Assembly: GCA_029266495.1 (NCBI GenBank)
Contig: JAQSWS010000003.1
Span: 1 to 64,000 of the forward strand
Source of the DNA: Rariglobus sp.
GTDB lineage: Bacteria; Verrucomicrobiota; Verrucomicrobiia; Opitutales; Opitutaceae
Direction: 5' to 3'
DNA length: 64,000 bases
In this document: positions 61,481-64,000 of the stretch, in pieces
Layout: every line of letters begins with the position of its first letter
Numbering within the stretch: position 1 is the stretch's first letter
Program-made: the position numbers and the translations under genes
Notes under the pieces: model-generated
Told to the model about the DNA's origin: nothing
Seen by the model: only the letters and a program-made list of their open reading frames with translations
Databases searched by the model: none

Positions 61481-62509
61481 ATGAAACCGATTCGCCTCCT
61501 CCCGCTTCTCGCGATCGCCGCAGTCTTCGCGACCGCCGCGCGCGCCGCCGACAAGGAACTCAACCTCTACGCGTGGTCGGAATACATTCCGCAAACCGTC
61601 CTCGACGGCTTCACCAAGGAGACCGGCATCAAGGTCAACTATGAGACCTTCTCCTCGGGCGAGGAGATGCTCGCCAAGCTCCTGGCCGGCGGCACGCGTT
61701 ACGATCTCATCCAGCCACCCGATTACGTCGCCGAGGCACTCATCAAAAACAAGCTCCTCGTCCCCCTCGACTACAAGAAGCTGCCCAACTTCAAAAACCT
61801 CCTGCCGGAGTTCACGAAGATGCCGCACGATCCGGCGCAAAAATTCACCGTGCCTTACATGGCCGGCACGGTCGGCATCGTCGTGAACACGGAAAAAATC
61901 AAGGAACCGGTCGCCGGCTACAAGGACCTCTTTTCCGCCAGATACAAGGACCGCATCGTCGTCCTTGACGATGGTCGCGAACTGGTCGTCGGCGCTTTCT
62001 ACACCCAGGGCATCGGCTTGAACGACATCACCCCTGCCACGCTTGAAAAGGCCCGCCCGATTCTCACCGCCTGGTTCAAGAACATTAAGCTTTTTGACTC
62101 CGACAGTCCGAAAACGGCCCTCCTCAATGGGGATGTGGACCTTGGCTTGGTCTGGAGCGGCGAGGCGGCGATCCTCTGGAACGAGAACAAAAAATTCCAC
62201 TATGTGCTGCCCTCCGAAGGCGTTCATATGTTCGTCGACGTGCTGGCGATTCCGAAGGGTTCGAGAAACCAGTCCGCCGCCCACGCGTTCCTCGACTACC
62301 TCCTGCGTCCCGATGTCAGCGCGCTGATCTCCGAGGAGTTCCCCTATACGAATCCCAACGGCGAGGCGCGCAAGCTCCTCACCCCCGAGCAGCTCGCCAA
62401 CCCGGCCAGCTACCCCAAGACGGATCGCAAGCTCGATACTTTCCGCCACCTGGGCACAAGCGGTGCGCTCATCGATGAATTGTTCACCGACCTGAAGAAC
62501 ACAAAGTAG
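61481..62509 (+). CDS. potD: Spermidine/putrescine-binding protein PotD-like
   Basis: This 342-aa periplasmic binding protein starts at the ATG 61481, which puts a signal peptide (PIRLLPLLAIAAVFATAARA) at the front. An earlier start would extend 87 residues back into potC. The mature start ELNLYAWSEYIPQTVLDGF is the classic PotD/PotF opening, and VPYMAGTVGIVVNTEKI is a further family block. It follows potC by 49 bases. Confidence 0.93.
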   Translation: MKPIRLLPLLAIAAVFATAARAADKELNLYAWSEYIPQTVLDGFTKETGIKVNYETFSSGEEMLAKLLAGGTRYDLIQPPDYVAEALIKNKLLVPLDYKKLPNFKNLLPEFTKMPHDPAQKFTVPYMAGTVGIVVNTEKIKEPVAGYKDLFSARYKDRIVVLDDGRELVVGAFYTQGIGLNDITPATLEKARPILTAWFKNIKLFDSDSPKTALLNGDVDLGLVWSGEAAILWNENKKFHYVLPSEGVHMFVDVLAIPKGSRNQSAAHAFLDYLLRPDVSALISEEFPYTNPNGEARKLLTPEQLANPASYPKTDRKLDTFRHLGTSGALIDELFTDLKNTK

Positions 62510-62578
62510 GCGCAAGGCTCCGCCTGTTGCGGGGCCGTCGCTCGCGGCGTGTCTCCAGCCGCCTTTCAGAAGGCATGA

Positions 62579-62592
62579 GGCGGGCGCCCGCC
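62579..62592. repeat. GC palindrome between potD and potB
   Basis: GGCGGGC-GCCCGCC is a perfect 14-base palindrome just before potB, next to a small hairpin (GCCTT-TCAG-AAGGC, 62560-62574). It may stabilise the potD transcript, as intercistronic hairpins near binding-protein genes often do. That role is inference. Confidence 0.45.
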
Positions 62593-62609
62593 CCACCACC
62601 CGGACCGGA

Positions 62610-63494
62610 ATGCAGGCTCTCCCTTCAACTTCTTTGACCGACAGTCCGCATGCCCTCCGGCCGCGCGTGTGGGGCTGGGTGCTGCTGGCGCCGATGCTCG
62701 CCTGGCTCGTGCTCTTCGTGCTTGTGCCGATGGCCATCCTGCTGGTCTACAGCTTTTGCACGCGTGACGACCTTGGCCGTGTGGTCTTCGAGTTCACGTT
62801 TGAAAACTACCAGCGCGTTTTCGATCCGATCTACCTGCGGATACTCGGCCGCTCCATTGGTTACGCGGCGCTGACGACCGGCATTTGCCTGTTGATGGGT
62901 TATCCGGTGGCGTGGTTCATCGCCCGGCAGCGCGAGAACGTGCGCAACTGGCTGCTTCTGCTGGTGATGATTCCGTTTTGGACCAGCTTTCTCATCCGGA
63001 CCTACGCCTGGATGACGATCTTGAAAGGCAACGGGCTGCTCAGCGGCCTGTTGCTTTCGGCCGGGGTGATCCCCGCGCCGTTGGAAATTCTCTATACGCC
63101 GGCGGCGGCCATCATTGGCCTGGTTTACGCCTATCTTCCGTTCATGATCCTGCCGATTTATGGCAGTGCGGAGAAGCTCGACAACGCGCTCGTCGAAGCG
63201 GCGCACGATCTCGGGGCCGGTCCGGTCCGGGCCTTTTCAGAAGTGATTGTGCCTCTCACCTGGCCGGGAATCGCGGCAGGCATCCTCCTGGTGTTTGTGC
63301 CCGCCATCGGTATGTTCGCCATCACCGACCTGATGGGCGGCGCCCGGGTCCCGATGATCGGCAACGTCATCCACAATCAATTCATCAAAGCCGGAAACCA
63401 GCCTTTCGGCGCGGCGCTCGGGATTATTTTCACGCTTATGTTCGTCGTTGCCTACACGCTCGCCCAACGCCGGGGACGTTCCTCGCATCCATGA
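62610..63494 (+). CDS. potB: Spermidine/putrescine ABC permease PotB-like
   Basis: This 294-aa permease has six hydrophobic segments, with the N-terminal opening [20 protein letters not shown], and the EAA loop [20 protein letters not shown]. PotB forms the heterodimeric pore with PotC. Its TGA overlaps the potA ATG by four bases (ATGA), so those two are translationally coupled. Confidence 0.9.
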   Translation: MQALPSTSLTDSPHALRPRVWGWVLLAPMLAWLVLFVLVPMAILLVYSFCTRDDLGRVVFEFTFENYQRVFDPIYLRILGRSIGYAALTTGICLLMGYPVAWFIARQRENVRNWLLLLVMIPFWTSFLIRTYAWMTILKGNGLLSGLLLSAGVIPAPLEILYTPAAAIIGLVYAYLPFMILPIYGSAEKLDNALVEAAHDLGAGPVRAFSEVIVPLTWPGIAAGILLVFVPAIGMFAITDLMGGARVPMIGNVIHNQFIKAGNQPFGAALGIIFTLMFVVAYTLAQRRGRSSHP

Positions 63495-64000
63495 TCGAAA
63501 TCCAGGGAGTCACCAAACGATTCGGCGAGTTCACCGCCGTGAACGATGTCAGCCTCCACATCAAGGCCGGCGAGTTTATCACGCTGCTCGGCCCCTCGGG
63601 CTGCGGCAAAACCACGCTGCTGCGCATGCTCTCGGGTTTCGAAACGCCCGACGCCGGACTCATCCGTATCGCCGGCGAGGACGTCACCCGCCTGGCGCCT
63701 TACCGGCGTAACGTGAACCAGGTTTTCCAGAGCTATGCGCTTTTCCCTCACATGACCGTGCGTGAAAACATCGGCTTCGGCCTGCGCATGCAAAAGGTCG
63801 CCGCCGCCGAGTCCGCCCGCCGCATCGACGAGGTCGTCGCCCTCGTGGCGCTCCAGGGGTTCGAGGACCGCAAACCCGGCCAGCTTTCCGGCGGGCAGCG
63901 TCAGCGCGTCGCCCTCGCACGCGCAATCGTTCCGCGCCCGTCCGTGCTGCTGCTCGACGAACCGCTTTCCGCGCTCGACGCCAAGCTGCGCGGCCAGATG
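63491..64000 (+). CDS. potA: Spermidine/putrescine ABC ATPase PotA-like (3' end outside window)
   Basis: The first 170 residues are visible. Walker A is GPSGCGKTT, the Q-loop follows as [20 protein letters not shown], the signature is LSGGQRQR, and Walker B is [12 protein letters not shown]. The gene continues past the window end. It energises the PotB-PotC pore. Confidence 0.94.
   Translation, partial: MIEIQGVTKRFGEFTAVNDVSLHIKAGEFITLLGPSGCGKTTLLRMLSGFETPDAGLIRIAGEDVTRLAPYRRNVNQVFQSYALFPHMTVRENIGFGLRMQKVAAAESARRIDEVVALVALQGFEDRKPGQLSGGQRQRVALARAIVPRPSVLLLDEPLSALDAKLRGQM

Overview
The window is high-GC bacterial chromosome that reads as a member of the Verrucomicrobiota, most likely near Opitutaceae. 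This is an inference from marker types, not from a search. The markers are a PEP-CTERM protein, a very large pilin-like protein of the kind annotated as Verru_Chthon cassette protein A, large secreted beta-helix proteins, and the core-gene order rpsP-trmD-rplS. No tRNA, rRNA, CRISPR array, insertion sequence or prophage was seen, and no gene-free stretch exceeds 300 bases.

Region 1 (1-15520) is a nitrogen-acquisition block with thirteen genes on the minus strand. In transcription order they are: a cytosolic NrtA/NasS-like protein, a Tat-exported NrtA-like binding protein, an 82-aa membrane protein, an NrtB-like permease, two ATPases, an outer-membrane barrel protein, cyanase, a second barrel protein, a NarK/NasA-type nitrate/nitrite transporter, a PP2C-phosphatase/Ser-Thr-kinase fusion, a siroheme nitrite reductase and a CysJ-like diflavin reductase cut by the window edge. 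A divergent LysR gene (15521-16459) heads the block. The dyad ATGA-N7-TCAT, which contains the LysR T-N11-A pattern, occurs upstream of three of its promoters. The genes together suggest outer-membrane entry, ABC and MFS uptake, nitrite reduction by a NADPH flavoprotein, and cyanate breakdown to ammonium. The nitrate reductase itself is not in the window and may lie to the left.

Region 2 (16505-36942) is an accessory carbohydrate and surface region. It holds an SGNH esterase with a SurA-like protein, two tandem 1.13-kaa beta-helix proteins with four C-terminal beta-sandwich modules each, a LacI-family regulator, a PEP-CTERM protein, an FAD oxidoreductase, the giant pilin-like protein with a small secreted partner, and a GH94-type phosphorylase. 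A near-palindrome GATTAAC-N-GTTAATC sits upstream of the LacI gene and, with small changes, upstream of both beta-helix genes, which suggests a small LacI regulon.

Region 3 (37162-47006) is housekeeping: trpE, glmS, a cyanobacterial/plant-like glgC, ychF, rpsP-trmD-rplS (without rimM) and transketolase, with several clear intrinsic terminators.

Region 4 (47300-64000) holds a set of small uncharacterised genes (47300-50912), a MarR-RND-TolC efflux operon with a SlyA-like operator, an AsmA-like giant protein, and a polyamine ABC operon in the order potC-potD-potB-potA, the last gene cut by the window end.
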